Shown here one piece after another: positions 27,496-40,508 of a stretch of DNA of 64,000 nucleotides (position 1 is its first letter; the number at the start of each line of letters is the position of its first letter). The position numbers and the translations under genes were made by a program. The stretch comes from Chrysomallon squamiferum (taxonomy: Eukaryota > Mollusca > Gastropoda > Neomphalida > Peltospiridae): assembly GCA_012295275.1 (NCBI GenBank), contig CM022671.1:13993178-14057177 (forward strand), given 5' to 3'. The notes under the pieces are model-generated. The model made no database searches. It was not told the DNA's origin and worked only from the letters and a program-made list of their open reading frames with translations.

Positions 27496-30400
27496 CAAAA
27501 TAATATATAATAATATACATGAACATTACAGTAATTTCAGTAATTTTTTAATTTATTTATATATTAAATGGCAGTTAAATAACAATTTTTGGATGGTATT
27601 ACTATTAGCTTTTAGCATTTCATGACAGCATTTTAACAGACCTTGATAGATAAAAACATTTTTTTATTACTTATGGGACATATTTTAGTGTATAATATCA
27701 GCCTTCTAATTTAGAAATTCAGATGTAAATTAATTACATTGTAAAATAGGTTTTAGTGATTTAAATTTTTAAATTTAGTAAACTAAATCATTATTATTGT
27801 TAATTTTTGAAAATATTTTTGTTTTATAAGTTATTTTTATATTTTTATTTTGTTTAATATGAATTGTTTCAGGTGGACAAAAGGGATCGGATCGCTTAGC
27901 CCGTCTAGCATCTCAGCCCCCAACTGATGATGAAAATGACACTGCTGACAACTGGAGCACTGCTAGTGTTTTGTCAGATGATGTTAGCAGTCTGCCTGAA
28001 TCTGGTCAGCTGTTAAAATATTTAAACAGTTAATAGAAATTTAGATATAAGTAATTTATAAGTAGGTAAAAGTAAGAAATAAATATAAATTTCCTAATTT
28101 AATTTTTTAATGAAATGTATGTTTTTCTGACAGGCTAATGTAGAAAATAATCTTTTAATTAAAATCATTAGTTTTACCTAATTGAACATAGTTTGAGAAT
28201 TCTTTTGATCTCGTAAGATCATTTTGATTGTTGTGCTAGTGGATCATAATTTTTGATTTTGAGCTAAAAATAATTTTTTATTTCAATTTATATTTCATTT
28301 GTGAATTAAAGATACCATTTATATGGTTAACACATGATGTATTTTTCTTCTCTAGTGACAGCACTTATATTTTGGAAACATATTTTATTTGTACCTGCAT
28401 TGTTTTTTATTTTTTACTTTATTCTTTGAATATTGATAATGTAATTCACCAATAATATTCTTTTCTTTAAAAACCCAAAACAAATATTATTAATAAAAAC
28501 AAAAATTAAAGAACTAATAAGTAAATTGAATTAATAATAATAATAAGTAAATGCATAAATAAATAACTTTTTATATTTTATTTTTAAACCTGAAGGGGAT
28601 TCAGAGGCAGTTGATGAATCGAGTGTGCAAGAAGATTTTGAGGATAAATTGAAAGAATGCATTGAAGGAACATCTCAGAAAAGGTTAGATTTATTAAAAA
28701 AAACTTATTTACCTTATATTTTTCACATAATCTCATAAAGAACATATGCTTATGGAATAATTATTAACTTTTTTACCATTTTGTATACTCTCTATTTTAC
28801 ATTCTTTTTTCTTTAAATCTTTTATTTATTTATTTATTTTGCTTGTTTGTTTCTTTGGAGAATGAAAATTCAGGCCATCTGAAATGGACAGTAGCCATAA
28901 ATGATTTGTTTACTGTATATAAAAACAATTTGTTTTAAGAATGTAAAATAAAAGTTAAAAACTGAAAAATAGATGGAATATTAACAAGTACACTGTATCT
29001 TTTCAATGCGATAAAACAAAAAGCAAACTACATTTTAGAAATAATGTTTTCATTTACTTTTTTACTTGATTTTCAGTGCTCAAGGCAGGAAAGCCTCTTT
29101 AGAAGGAATACAGAATGTATTCAGTAAAAAATACGTGGTAGATTTTTTGTCAGACAGGTATATAGTTTAATACTACAACATTTCGATTTTAAATGGCCCT
29201 TATTATTGTTATAGCAAGTGTTACGCTATTAATTTCTAGTTTCTCAGCTCTCGTTGATAAAATTTTACAGTTAGTGAGTCCACATATAGGTTATCTAAAT
29301 TTAATTTGTAGAACCTCTGGCAGTATAATTGCACAATAATTCTGAACTGTTTATTTTTATTTAGTAAACGATATCTCATAATAATTTATTTTCCAGAAAA
29401 GTTTCTGATTATATATATTTAAAACTAGATAGTAAAAACACTGAATTTAATAACATTAAATTTTTAGGCAACAATATATATATATATATATTTCTTGAAA
29501 TAAACCCCCCAAAAACAAACAGTTTCAGCATGCAGCCAACTATAAAGCTTTTTAAAATACAAATGAAAAAACAACAAATATAAAACAAAGGCATATCATT
29601 AAACCAGTTTGATTACATCTTAACAAATATTATCAATACTTTTATAGAAAAGAAACACTGGCTGACTGCTTGGCACGATGCCTAAAGAAGGGGAAGGGTG
29701 ACGAACAAGCTTTAGCAGCTAGCTGCATCAGTCTTCTCATTATACAGCTGGGACAAGATGCAGAGAGTATTTTTGCTGACTTAAGGCCTTCTATGTTAAC
29801 CCTTATGGCTGATAACTCAGTTTCCTTAAAAGCTAGAAGCAAGGTTTGTTTAAAAAGCAACTTTTATATGTGCATACATTCTTCTTGTTCACACAGCCAT
29901 TCCTATCCATTGTAAAATTATTCTTTGAATGTTTGAAAAAGCAATTCTTATATGTGCATACATTCTTGTTCACATAGCCAAGGTTGATTAGCAGATGTAG
30001 CAAAATGCAGGGTATCACGATTTTGTCTGTAGCCTTTGGTATTTGTTTTGTATAGAGGTATAGTTTTGTTGTTGAAGTTTACTTTTCTTACTGGCATATG
30101 AGCAAATCAGTAAAAAGTTTGGCTTCTTATGAAATTTAGAGTCACTGTCCAAGGAACAACTGTCAAAATTGGCAATGGCTGTCATTAACAAGTATCCTAA
30201 TGATTTGGTCAGTCTGGCAAATGCTGTTTTGCAGTTTGTGTAGTTTGACAAGCAGGCTGTGACAACTGATTTGAGTGCACATAGCCATTAATTATCTGTT
30301 GTAGCAATTTCTGTGAATATCTTTGCAAATGTAACATTACATTACAGATAGCTAAAATATTTATTATTTCTAATTACATAATAAATGTTTGAATTTAAAT

Positions 30401-32350
30401 GTTTCATTCTGATTTTTCAGTGTGCTACAGCTCTTGCCATTTGCTCGTTTCTTGCTTGTGATGATATTGAGGTTTGTAATCTAACATTTAAACACTGGAG
30501 TCCTAATTTTCTAAGCATCATTAGTTACATGTACCTAGACAAAGGTACACAAAAACTTTTAGTTATTATTCTAATGATGATGATGATTTTAATTCTTATT
30601 ATAAAATATGTTATTTATTATTCATGTAAAGAATATTATAATTGTTGTTAATTAATTAATCCAGTAATACAGTCAGAAACTATCAAATCTGTTCATAGTG
30701 TCATATTTTTTGAAAAATTATTAGTTGTGATTTTTACCCATTTTCTTTCTCTGTTTTTCAGAAAACAAAAGAGGTGATGAAATCATTAGAAGATATATTT
30801 AAATACTCATATCAAAAGGGAGATAAGTCTATTCCTACTCACTCTCCAGAAATTTGCAATTTTCATTCCCATGCTGTTTCAGCTTGGTGTCTGTTGTTAT
30901 CAGTAGCTCCTCCCTTCATTGCCCAAGAGCTGGTGAAAAGGTAAAAACAGATTTAAATTCTTTTTTGACTACCTATATTGGTTTAAATGTCCTCTTTTCA
31001 AAATCTGATTTATAAAAATAGATTTGTTTCCTGTTTTTATTACAAATATTAAAAACAGAATCATTTTAGGCTTTGTGTATAGGCCAAAATTCCCACAGAA
31101 GTAGCAAAAAATCATTTCCTTACTTATTTGTTAAATTTTTTTTTATTATTTCCTTTTATTTATAAAATATAAAATAACATTTTCTATCACGCATGATTGT
31201 AAACAGTAACATTTTGAATTAACTGAAATAAAAAACCATAAATTTATTGGGTTTTTTAAATGTTTGATTTTAAGACACATTAGTAAGATGCCTGATCTTT
31301 TGAAAAACCAAGATTTGGAACTGCGAATTTCAGGAGGAGAAGCCATTGCTTTGATGTTTGAATTGGGTCGAGAGGAAGATGAGGTATACTTCTTTATTGA
31401 AATACTGATTGTGATAATTTATTGAAAATTGCATGATGGAGGGTTTTTGTTTGTTTGTTGTTGTTTGTTTTTTTACTAGATTATACTGTTTCTGGCTTTA
31501 TTCGTACAATGCGTTTGTTCAATAGATTTCATTTTAGTCATTAACAATCTTGAAATCATATTAATTTACTGTAATTGTTAGTGAAATAATCATACCTGTA
31601 TATAAGAATTGTAAATGCCCCTAGTTTAATAACAAGAAATAATTGTGGGGAATAAAAAAATAAAACATTAAAAGATTGAGATAGTATGCATGAGATAGTT
31701 TTATTGCTATTATAGCATGCAAATACTATTTATATTTATAATGTTTCTAATATAATTTGCCTTGGAAAAAGGTTTACTCCATATATTTTTGAAATTTCTG
31801 ATAGCAGTTTACATTAATTTGTCCTTGTGGTTTTATCAACAGTAGTTGTTTATTGTAGGATTTTGAGGGCAGTAATGTGACAGAACTATGTGAATTGCTA
31901 AAACAATTGGCAACAGATTCTCACAAGTACAGAGCAAAAAAAGACAGACGCCAGCAACGATCCAGTTTTAGGGACATTCTTCGATCAATAGAGGTACTCA
32001 GAACACACCTTAAAATTATAATAATTAATACTGGAACAAACATTTCATATTTATTTTTTGCATCTATGTGAATGTGAGTGAGTGTGTAAAAGAAAAAATA
32101 TTAATTTAGTATGGACCTGTACAAATTATTGGCTTGTACTATTTATTAGGTGACTACTTTCTTATGATGTCTAGTGTATTTGAATGTGTTTTTTTTTTTT
32201 TTTTTTTTTTTGTGTATGTGTTTTAGCAGATGCTGGTGGTTTATAAATATGAGTTACTGAATACATTTTAAATATGAAGAATCTTTATTTGTAGTGACAA
32301 ATTAGTTTTAAAATTTATTACTACTTAGGAATAATTAAATATTATTATTA

Positions 32351-32386
<36 letters not shown>

Positions 32387-33302
32387 TTTTCTTTCATTTC
32401 TAACTTGCATTTGAGCAACAAGTTAATGACATTTAATGTAGGTTACAAGTTGAACTTTATTGTGAAAACATTATTTGCAGGAAATGGAATCACCAGAGAT
32501 AACCATTAGGTTTGGTATTGAAAACTTACTAATTGACAGCTGGGTTCGTAGAAAACAGTATGATGCTTTCTGCATGGTTATTGGATCAGGAATTTATCAG
32601 CATTTACAGGTATAATTTATTTTTTCACTCTTTTACAAATATGCTTTGTTAGTATTTGAATATGTGCATTTCTGCTAAATTTCACTTTATTCAACAAAAT
32701 TAATTTATTTTAATACAAAAAAGGAATATGAATACATGTTATATTATTTTTAAAATATTCAATCAAGAATTCAGATATCCAGTCCAAAAGAGGAAATTTC
32801 TTTTAAATTCTAGATGTTTTGAATATATATATTATCATCTTATTAATTACTTCATTGAAGAGTCTTTAATACAGTTAATTTTATGCTGCAGGAAAATGTT
32901 CTGCTCCGGGAAGTGTTTGGCCTAGGAGCCCCATTGCCTGTTGGAGCAAAACCAGCCAACAAACTGTCAAAATTTGAACGAGTAAGTTAAATCTCTCAAG
33001 TTATGTTTGTATGTTTCACAGAGAAAGACAGATAGGAGCAATTATGGAAATATGTTTTAGAGAAATTTGTTCCACATTTTTAAAAAGAAGTTGAGCTGTG
33101 AAAATGGTTAGCTTTCAAAATGAAATTCATTATAAATTACAAGAGCAAAATTTAGTTTTAAAACCAATGACATTTTTTTAATAATTTTTTTTATTTTTTT
33201 TTTTATGCTCAGAACCTGTATAATGCAGCAGCCTTCAAAGCAAGGACAAAAGCAAGATCTAAACATCGTGACAAACGAGCAGTGACTGTGAATGGGTTTT
33301 AG
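26839..33302 (+). CDS. IFRD1: Interferon-related developmental regulator (IFRD1/IFRD2 orthologue)
   Basis: Twelve coding exons in phase: 26839-26860, 27873-28004, 28596-28683, 29077-29157, 29648-29843, 30421-30471, 30762-30940, 31275-31383, 31859-31993, 32481-32609, 32892-32981 and 33213-33302. They give 433 residues, near the 440-450 of vertebrate IFRD proteins. Seen: MPKNRKRGGQKG at the N terminus, an acidic stretch (TDDENDTADNWSTASVLSDD), then a helical armadillo-like body with RKETLADCLARCLKKGKGDE, FRDILRSIE and DSWVRRKQYDAF. The C terminus reads NLYNAAAFKARTKARSKHRDKRA, the family signature. Family role: a co-regulator of transcription in differentiation (muscle and gut in mammals), with reported ribosome-related roles for IFRD2. 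One gene here probably predates the vertebrate IFRD1/IFRD2 split. A polyadenylation signal lies at 33369-33374, 67 bases after the stop. Confidence 0.93.
29852..29985. repeat. Tandem duplication inside an IFRD1 intron
   Basis: The stretch ATATGTGCATACATTC followed by TTGTTCACA-AGCCA occurs at about 29866-29904 and again at about 29950-29983, a period of about 82 bases. It starts only a few bases after the donor of exon 5, so the first copy lies directly against the splice site. Confidence 0.8.
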
Positions 33303-34124
33303 TGATATGCCTGAATAGATTCTGATCGTTATCATTTCTGAGCAAATATGTAAATACACTGTACATAGAATAAATACGTATACACCTGTATGTGCTAGTT
33401 CTTAGGGTAACCAATAATCATTAGAAATTAAATTGAACTCTGTGAGGTAGATATATTTCCTCTTGAGTTAAAGATTTTTCCATGAACTTACCTCTGTTTA
33501 TATATTAGTTTTACAGATAAATTTGAATCAAAAAAAAAAAAAAAAAGATAAAATGTCTTAAATAATACTTTTGTTCTGTTTTGGCTAATAATTTTATGTA
33601 TTTAGTTGAAAAGGAAAAAATAATAATAATAAATTCCAAGGTAAAATTTAGTGTGGCAGACAACATATATTCTGCATGATATTTGAAAACAAAACCAGCC
33701 TTTTACTGGATACTTTTTGTTTCATTCTTGATGTATGTTTTATATCTACATTTATGTATTATCATGTGGATAAAATTTTGAATTTATCTAATGAAATAAT
33801 CTTTTCAGTTTCAATGTATAGTTTATATATATTTCATGAATTTATATATTTTAGAATAAAATTGAGATAAATGAAGTTCAGTACATTTATACACATAATT
33901 TATTTCTTTATAAAAAAATTATTAAAACATTTTTTCATATTATTTCTTTTATTTTTAATTATTTTTAAATTTTTCATTTTTTAATTATTATTATTATTAT
34001 TTTGTTGAGGGTTTGGGTTTTTTTGAAATAAAAAAAAATTTTGAAGATTTATTTTAAAAGTTTGATTTGTAATGTTCATAAATTCATATTCTGCAGAAGT
34101 ATATAAAAATGTGTGAGTGTATAT

Positions 34125-34219
<95 letters not shown>

Positions 34220-36168
34220 AGAAATTGTAATTCGTGATTTTATGTTGTAATTATCATTTCAAGACATATTTCCCAAAACCAGTTTTATATCTTTTTTTTT
34301 GGTTCACAAAATATTTTTAACAATTTACTAGAAATTTTTGAAATCTTTATATAATCATGTATATAAAATTTTGGAACATACTGTAAATTATAGAAAATTA
34401 ATTTTTATGTTATGTAGTATAAATTCTGGTTTGTCCTGTTGTTGTTTTTGCTTTATTGTAAACAATGTATTAAGATTATGAAATTATTGCTTCTTGTGCA
34501 TTTAGAATCTTTTATTTAAATTATACATTATTCAGTGTGAATCTGTGATGTACATTAATTAAAACCAGAAATTTGCTAATTATTCATTGTAAAATTTAAA
34601 TTCAAACAGAATGAGTAATTATCAGCATTCATTTTTTTTTAATTATTATAATTATATTTGATAGATTTAGTCAGATGTTAAAATTATATAAATTTAGTTA
34701 CAGATTTAAAAAAAAAATGTATTTGTTGTTATTTTCCTTGATTTATTGCTAATCTAAAACTGAAAGTGTAAATATGGGGCCGAGTTATTTAAACAGTTCT
34801 TTTCATTGATTTTATTTCAGAGTAATAGAGGAGTTTGCAAGCTGTAAATGAGAAGGTTATCATATGTTGTCAATATGAAGTCCAATTTCCTCATCATTAC
34901 TTAGTGATCAAAGTTCTTTTTTTTTTAAACTGAAAAAAAACAACCTCGTTAATTCACTGATACTCTCTTGTAGTTCTGTCCAAGAATTATTCATTGTTTA
35001 CAAAAGTTTTGCTATGTTATTTTTTTTTCTTTCTTGATTTTGGGGGATTTCAGTTATTAATTACATTATTGAGCAAGAAGTTGCTCATTTATGAGATTTT
35101 TATTATTTGTTCTTTACAGTTTATTCAGAATAATTCAAAACATGGTGGATCTTTTTCTTTAATTTTTAAGCAGTGGTGTTGTCACCTGGAAATCTCTTGA
35201 CAAGATTATCTAAACCTATATTTTTATGTCCTTGTCTGTTTAATCAACTTGATATACAGTTTGGGTTGTTGAGAGTAATAATTAATTTCACTTACTGATT
35301 GTTAATGTGATAATATTTTTCAGGAATAAAATTTGATATATACTGAAAATTTGTTTTTGTTTTTTTAATTGTTTTTTTCCGACCTGCATAATTTAGAAAA
35401 ATGGAATTTGTTTATTATGATTATACTGCAAAGAAAACATAACACATCGATATTTAAAGAAATAATTTAAACAACAAAGAGATGTGTGTATTATTAACAG
35501 TTATCAAAGACAGATTTTCCATTTGGTGATTATTTTATTTAAAACAACAACAACATAAAAAGCAAACCGAATTCTTTGTTTCTTTTCAACAAAGTAAGTT
35601 CATGATGATAACATTTACAAAAACTAAAGAAGTGTTGGAAAATAATGTTAATAAAAAATACTGGTTAACGATTGGTTAATAAATGTCAAGTTAATTTTAT
35701 TTCAGATAGGAAAGAGGTGATGTCAGGATCCAACAAAGTAAATTAATGAGCATTATACTCAAAACGAATGTAGCTGAATGTTAATTAAGAATACAAAAAT
35801 ATCAAAAGCCTAACCAAATATAAACAAAAGAAGTAATGTAAATGCCTTTGATAGCTTAGCTAAATTTCCAAGTTTCATGTGCGTGTGTGGATATACGTAT
35901 ATATCTATCACGTTATGTTAGTTTCACCAACACCGCCTATGTATTTTATTTTTTCTACAGTTCATTATGATCATCGTCAATAAATAAATAATCCGAATTT
36001 CAGCAGAAAGTTGGAATTACAATTTTTAACAAACCAATAGCAAAACAAGTGACGTACGAAACATGGCGGGCTAGTTAAAGTTTTGTTTAGCTTTATGTTT
36101 TGGTTTTCTCCTCTAATTTTTTATATTATTGATTTATTTTTCATTAAATTATTTATTTTAAAATTAAA
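33303..36168. other. IFRD1 3' UTR and intergenic sequence
   Basis: No coding exon is supported. The region has a likely polyadenylation signal for IFRD1 at 33369-33374, a long (AT)n run at 34137-34216, and the promoter and 5' UTR of HROB at its right end. ATGGCGGGC TAG at 36063-36074 is a three-codon upstream ORF about 95 bases before the HROB start. Confidence 0.5.
34137..34216. repeat. (AT)n microsatellite, about 80 bases
   Basis: Perfect alternating AT run preceded by (ACAT)n. It is self-complementary and could form a hairpin or cruciform. It is the longest dinucleotide run in the window. Confidence 0.97.
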
Positions 36169-36431
36169 ATGTTTGAAATATCTGATGACGATGACAGTTT
36201 TTGGGAGGTAATCAAATATTTTCGAATCATAAAACATGATTATCATTTTCTGAAATTTATAACACTTTATTTATCATTTTTACGGAAAATTAATTGTTAA
36301 TATTGATTTTAATTTCGATATGCAAAGAAAAAAATGTTTTTATATTATTATTATCCTTATTAACTGATTTTGTAATTAGGAAGGATTGCAGAAACAAAAC
36401 AGAAATTTACGTATTCACCATTATTACTCTA

Positions 36432-36497
<66 letters not shown>

Positions 36498-37688
36498 GTT
36501 GTTGTTATTGTTATTGTTATTATTAAAGCATGCTATTCTGTGGGTGTCAAACTGTTTAAATTTACATGTCGCTTAAGACGTTTATAAAATATATATCAGA
36601 CCTTACCTTATTTTTTCAGACCGTACCCATTGACGATTTAACAATTTTTAACTCAAAGTTATCTTGTCCAAAGTTGGAATCTGAAAAAGGAAAAGACGAA
36701 AAGAAAAGCAGAACCGACAAATCACTATCATGCACAGATTTACAACAGAAGCTTTCATGTGAATCAGGTTGTTCAATACAAAATAAACATCTAGTAACAC
36801 ATGTGGATTCTGAACAAAATGATAATAACCAAAGAGTTTTGTGTGATAACTCAAGAGATGCTGTTGTTTCTATGCCTGTTATGAAAGATATTGTGAAACA
36901 TTCTAGGATACAACTGGAATCTGTCAACTCTGAAGAACAAAAATGTTCTGTTCAGAAAAATGATACTAATTTCAGAGAGTGCAATACAAACAATTCTGTA
37001 GCTGTGGCAGATAAAGTATTGAAACGTCTTGTTGCTGGGTCTCCAGATGATGGTTTCACACCTAAACGGACTAGAAGAAAATTTCCTGGACCAGCTGGAC
37101 TTTTGCCAAAACTAGTTTGTTTAATTCTGCTTTATATCGAAATTAATTAAAGTAGTACATTTTAAATATATTAAGATGTTTATTAGTTACCAAATGAAAT
37201 AATTAATGTTGAATTGCTGCTGTAAAGGCTTATGCAGGTACCTACTTAATGTCAGTAGATAATTAAAATATTTAGAATAGAACAGATCAGTGGTTGCTTG
37301 GTCATTTTGTAAACATTTTAAAACCAATAACGTATATAAACATTCAGTTTAAAAAAATAAAATTTATATGAAAATAATCAAAACAAATAATCTGCTATTA
37401 TGGCAAACAAAACTATATATTTGCTATAGATTCAAGACATTTGTTTTAATATGTAATATTTAATTACTATTGATAAGTGTCTTTCAAGACCTGCAGTTTT
37501 GAATACTGTCATTTACCAATTTATGTTCTTGTGATTGCAGAGGTCTGAGACTACACTTCATGAAGTAAAACACCTGACATCAGATGATGAAGTTAAGGTT
37601 TGTGTACAAATATAAAATTTTCACACATCTTTTTAAAAACATAATTTTGTTTTATTTGTTTTTTAATATGTGTGTAAATGTATATGTA

Positions 37689-37761
<73 letters not shown>

Positions 37762-40508
37762 TACACTTGGTGAATAACAAAAAAATGTTAATATTATTTT
37801 ATCAGTAAAATAATAATGCTTCCTTCTGTTGCAGATGCCTGAAGAAAAAACAGTTCTGTCTTCTCAGCCAAGTGATGACGTTTTCTGTGATTATCCTTGG
37901 CAACAGCTTCTTCATGATCTTGGGTCTGATGCTGACTATGTTCTCAAAAAGTTTTCGGTATCGGGCAGCTTACAAAAGGTAATAATTAAATTTATATGGT
38001 CAGTTTCTTAAACGAAAGTAATTGTCCAGTACCAATCTGAAAGGATCTTATAGTTAATATTTAAAATAAAAATCTGCTCAGAATAGAATTACAAATTTGG
38101 AGTTTTATATTATTTACAGAAATGAGAAGTTACTGAATATAATAATTATACCAGTTTAACATTAATTATGTAAATGTTTACAAAAGTTTATAACTGGTCT
38201 AGATGATTTCATATTCCAGTATAGTGTTATATTTAACACACCTTTAGAAATAAAAGAAAAAATTATAGATTTAAAGTTTTTGGGTTCAAACAGTTCAAAT
38301 AGTAATAAATGATAAATAGCTGCATTATATTTTTGACAGGCCATGAAGAAGCAGTTACCATATGGCAAAGTTCCTCTTCTGTTCACTGTTCTTGAATCAC
38401 TGGATCTCCGGGGAATTGATGCTGCTGTTATTCTCAAAGACCGATCAGGTTCATTCCAGTTTTTAGCTGTACAGTCAGCCTAACAAAACAGAACAAAAAA
38501 ATAATAATAAACAAAAAATGGACAAAATAAATAAATAAAATATTAACTTGTTGTTATTTAATTGTCAGCAAACCTCAAGCTTTCTCATGCAGTTCAAAAT
38601 TATTTTCAGGCACTCTTATTTGTGACTCATACTATTACCTATGTAACATTATTTACTAACTGTAGATGTATTAATAAAGTTAGAATAATATTTATTAATG
38701 AATATTCTTTTTTTTCAAAAATGATTCATAATTTTCACAGGGAAAATTCAAGGGACATTCCACCGAGACCTGGTGAAGGAATATGAATCTTGTCTGCAGC
38801 CAGGAGTAACATTTGTTCTCAAACAGGTATTTTTATTTTATTTATTTATTATCTTGATGCCAATTTATTCTTTAAATTGTCCCACATTATATTTCATGTA
38901 CTTTGTTTAGAATCATAACTGTCTATGTCTTAAAGAGTGAATTTCAGAGTGAAGACATAAGCTAACTCTATGTCATATTTGCATAATTTGTATATATATT
39001 TGTTGCCATACTTGCTAATTTGTTATTGCCACAAGATAAAGTTAAAAATATACTGTTTAATTTCATGGACTAAGACAGTGATAAATCCTTTTTAATTTGG
39101 ATTTATTTGCAGTTTTGTTTCTTCACTTTCATTTATGTAGTTATTTATTTATTTAGTTGTTTGGTTTTATTAATTATCATTATTATTAATTTTTTTAAGT
39201 AGCGATATTTTTGTGTATGTTCCATCTGTATTAATTTTTTCTGTTCTTGATTTAAAAATATTATGGATCTTTTCAGGTGGGAGTAATCAGTCCAACATCA
39301 AGAAGCCATTATTTAAATATAACCCAAAACAACATTGTGAGAATTTACACATATGAAGTTACTGATGGTGTTAAATATTTTCCTAACATCACATCACAAA
39401 CCATACAAGAACTGGTGAAAATGGTTAACAATCAGATGCAGCAGTTCACTTCAAGGAGGAATTCACCTCTGTTAAAAACTGACGCTAATTGTCTACCTTT
39501 TATTCAAAATCAGACCTATAACTGGAAATTTAATCAGCCTCCTTTAACTAAAGTTCTGAGAGCTTCTAATCCAGTTGTTTTGAGTCCAGGGATCAAAACT
39601 TTGCCATATTCCAGCCCTCATTCTACAGGAATTGAAACAGGATTGTCAAACAGATCAAATAGCCTGTCTACACTAGTGAGAAAGTTTTGTTTCAAATCAA
39701 CTACAAATACTGCATTGGAAAGTCCAGAAACAATATCTTGTCCCAGTAAACTGTCTGTCACTGGTATAAATTTGTATAAAAATATCACTATGCAGAAAAC
39801 AGGTAAAAAGATTTATCCAGATAAAGGTGGTAGTAATTCACCCATCGTCAGAACGGATTCAGAAAATCTCATGAGTTCTTCATCATTTTCAGAATTAGAT
39901 AGTGAAAATGAAACTCTAATACAGTCAACTCCTATCAATCGAAGTAGCCAGAGTCTTTCTTCCAGTGCAACATGTAAATATTCATTTAAACTGAAGAGTC
40001 CTCCTACTCCATCCATTTCAACAATAAAACAGTGTAATGATGCTTTGAATTTGTTATCTAAAATGAATGGAGACATGACTCCTTCATCTGATACAGATTT
40101 CAGTTTGAATAAAACCGAAAGTAACCAAATTAAACGTGGAAATTACACAACTTCTCCTTTGACCTTTTCAGTTTCTGATGTTAATGGAATTGGGATGAAA
40201 GGATGTGACAAAAAATTATGTACTTCTATTGATTGGAATAATTCAGAATGGCAGAATAGTGAATTAGGTATGACAAAATATTTAAATTGTAAAATATGAC
40301 ATGGGGTTTGTCTTGAAAGATGAAAAATTTCATTCACATTTTGACTGGTTTCCTTTCAAAATCTTTTAATCATAGAAACATATGGGTGATTTATTTTGTG
40401 TTTGTATTCTTGTTTTTTTGGTTATTTATAGCACATAAAATTTTGAATTAAATTTTTCTTACAGAATTAACAGATGAACTTCTTTCTCAGCTATCAGAAG
40501 AAATGTGA
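36169..40508 (+). CDS. HROB: Homologous recombination OB-fold protein HROB (C17orf53, MCM8IP)
   Basis: Eight coding exons: 36169-36207, 36620-37114, 37541-37597, 37835-37978, 38340-38448, 38741-38826, 39277-40267 and 40465-40508. They give 654 residues against 647 in human. Seen: a short acidic start (MFEISDDDDSFWE), a long disordered serine/asparagine-rich exon ending TRRKFPGPAGLLPKL, then KKQLPYGKVPLLFTVLESL, GKIQGTFHRDLVKEYESCL and KQVGVISPTSRSHYLNITQN. These are the conserved linear motif and the OB-fold core of HROB. Family role: it recruits and activates the MCM8-MCM9 helicase for DNA synthesis during homologous recombination and crosslink repair, in the nucleus. A second disordered region fills exon 7, and the C terminus is acidic (LTDELLSQLSEEM). 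A polyadenylation signal lies at 40616-40621. Confidence 0.93.
36432..36520. repeat. (ATT)n then (GTT)n microsatellite
   Basis: Trinucleotide run in HROB intron 1, about 100 bases before the exon 2 acceptor. It produces a false open frame of polyisoleucine. Confidence 0.95.
37690..37759. repeat. Compound (TG)n(TA)n microsatellite
   Basis: A GT run to about 37722 followed directly by a TA run, in the HROB intron before exon 4. The open frame across it is not coding. Confidence 0.95.

Noticed and set aside
29670-29915. Open frame 29670-29915 as a separate small gene
   Set aside because: It is IFRD1 exon 5 read through its donor site into the intron.
30015-30251. Minus-strand open frame of 78 codons in an IFRD1 intron
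   Set aside because: It has no family match. It may be part of an old repeat, but I could not see element ends or a tail.
30575-30600. TGATGATGATG in an IFRD1 intron as a possible C box of a snoRNA
   Set aside because: There is no matching CTGA D box with a terminal stem at a suitable distance.
33981-34220. Open frame translating the (AT)n repeat as alternating Ile-Tyr
   Set aside because: It is a pure product of the microsatellite and has no gene context. The same holds for the polyisoleucine, polytyrosine and polyleucine frames at other repeats (15616, 26131, 36294, 63505).
39813-40076. Minus-strand open frames within HROB exon 7 (also 40143-40337 and 36616-36927)
   Set aside because: They are shadows of the long disordered HROB exons, with no family match and no splice context.
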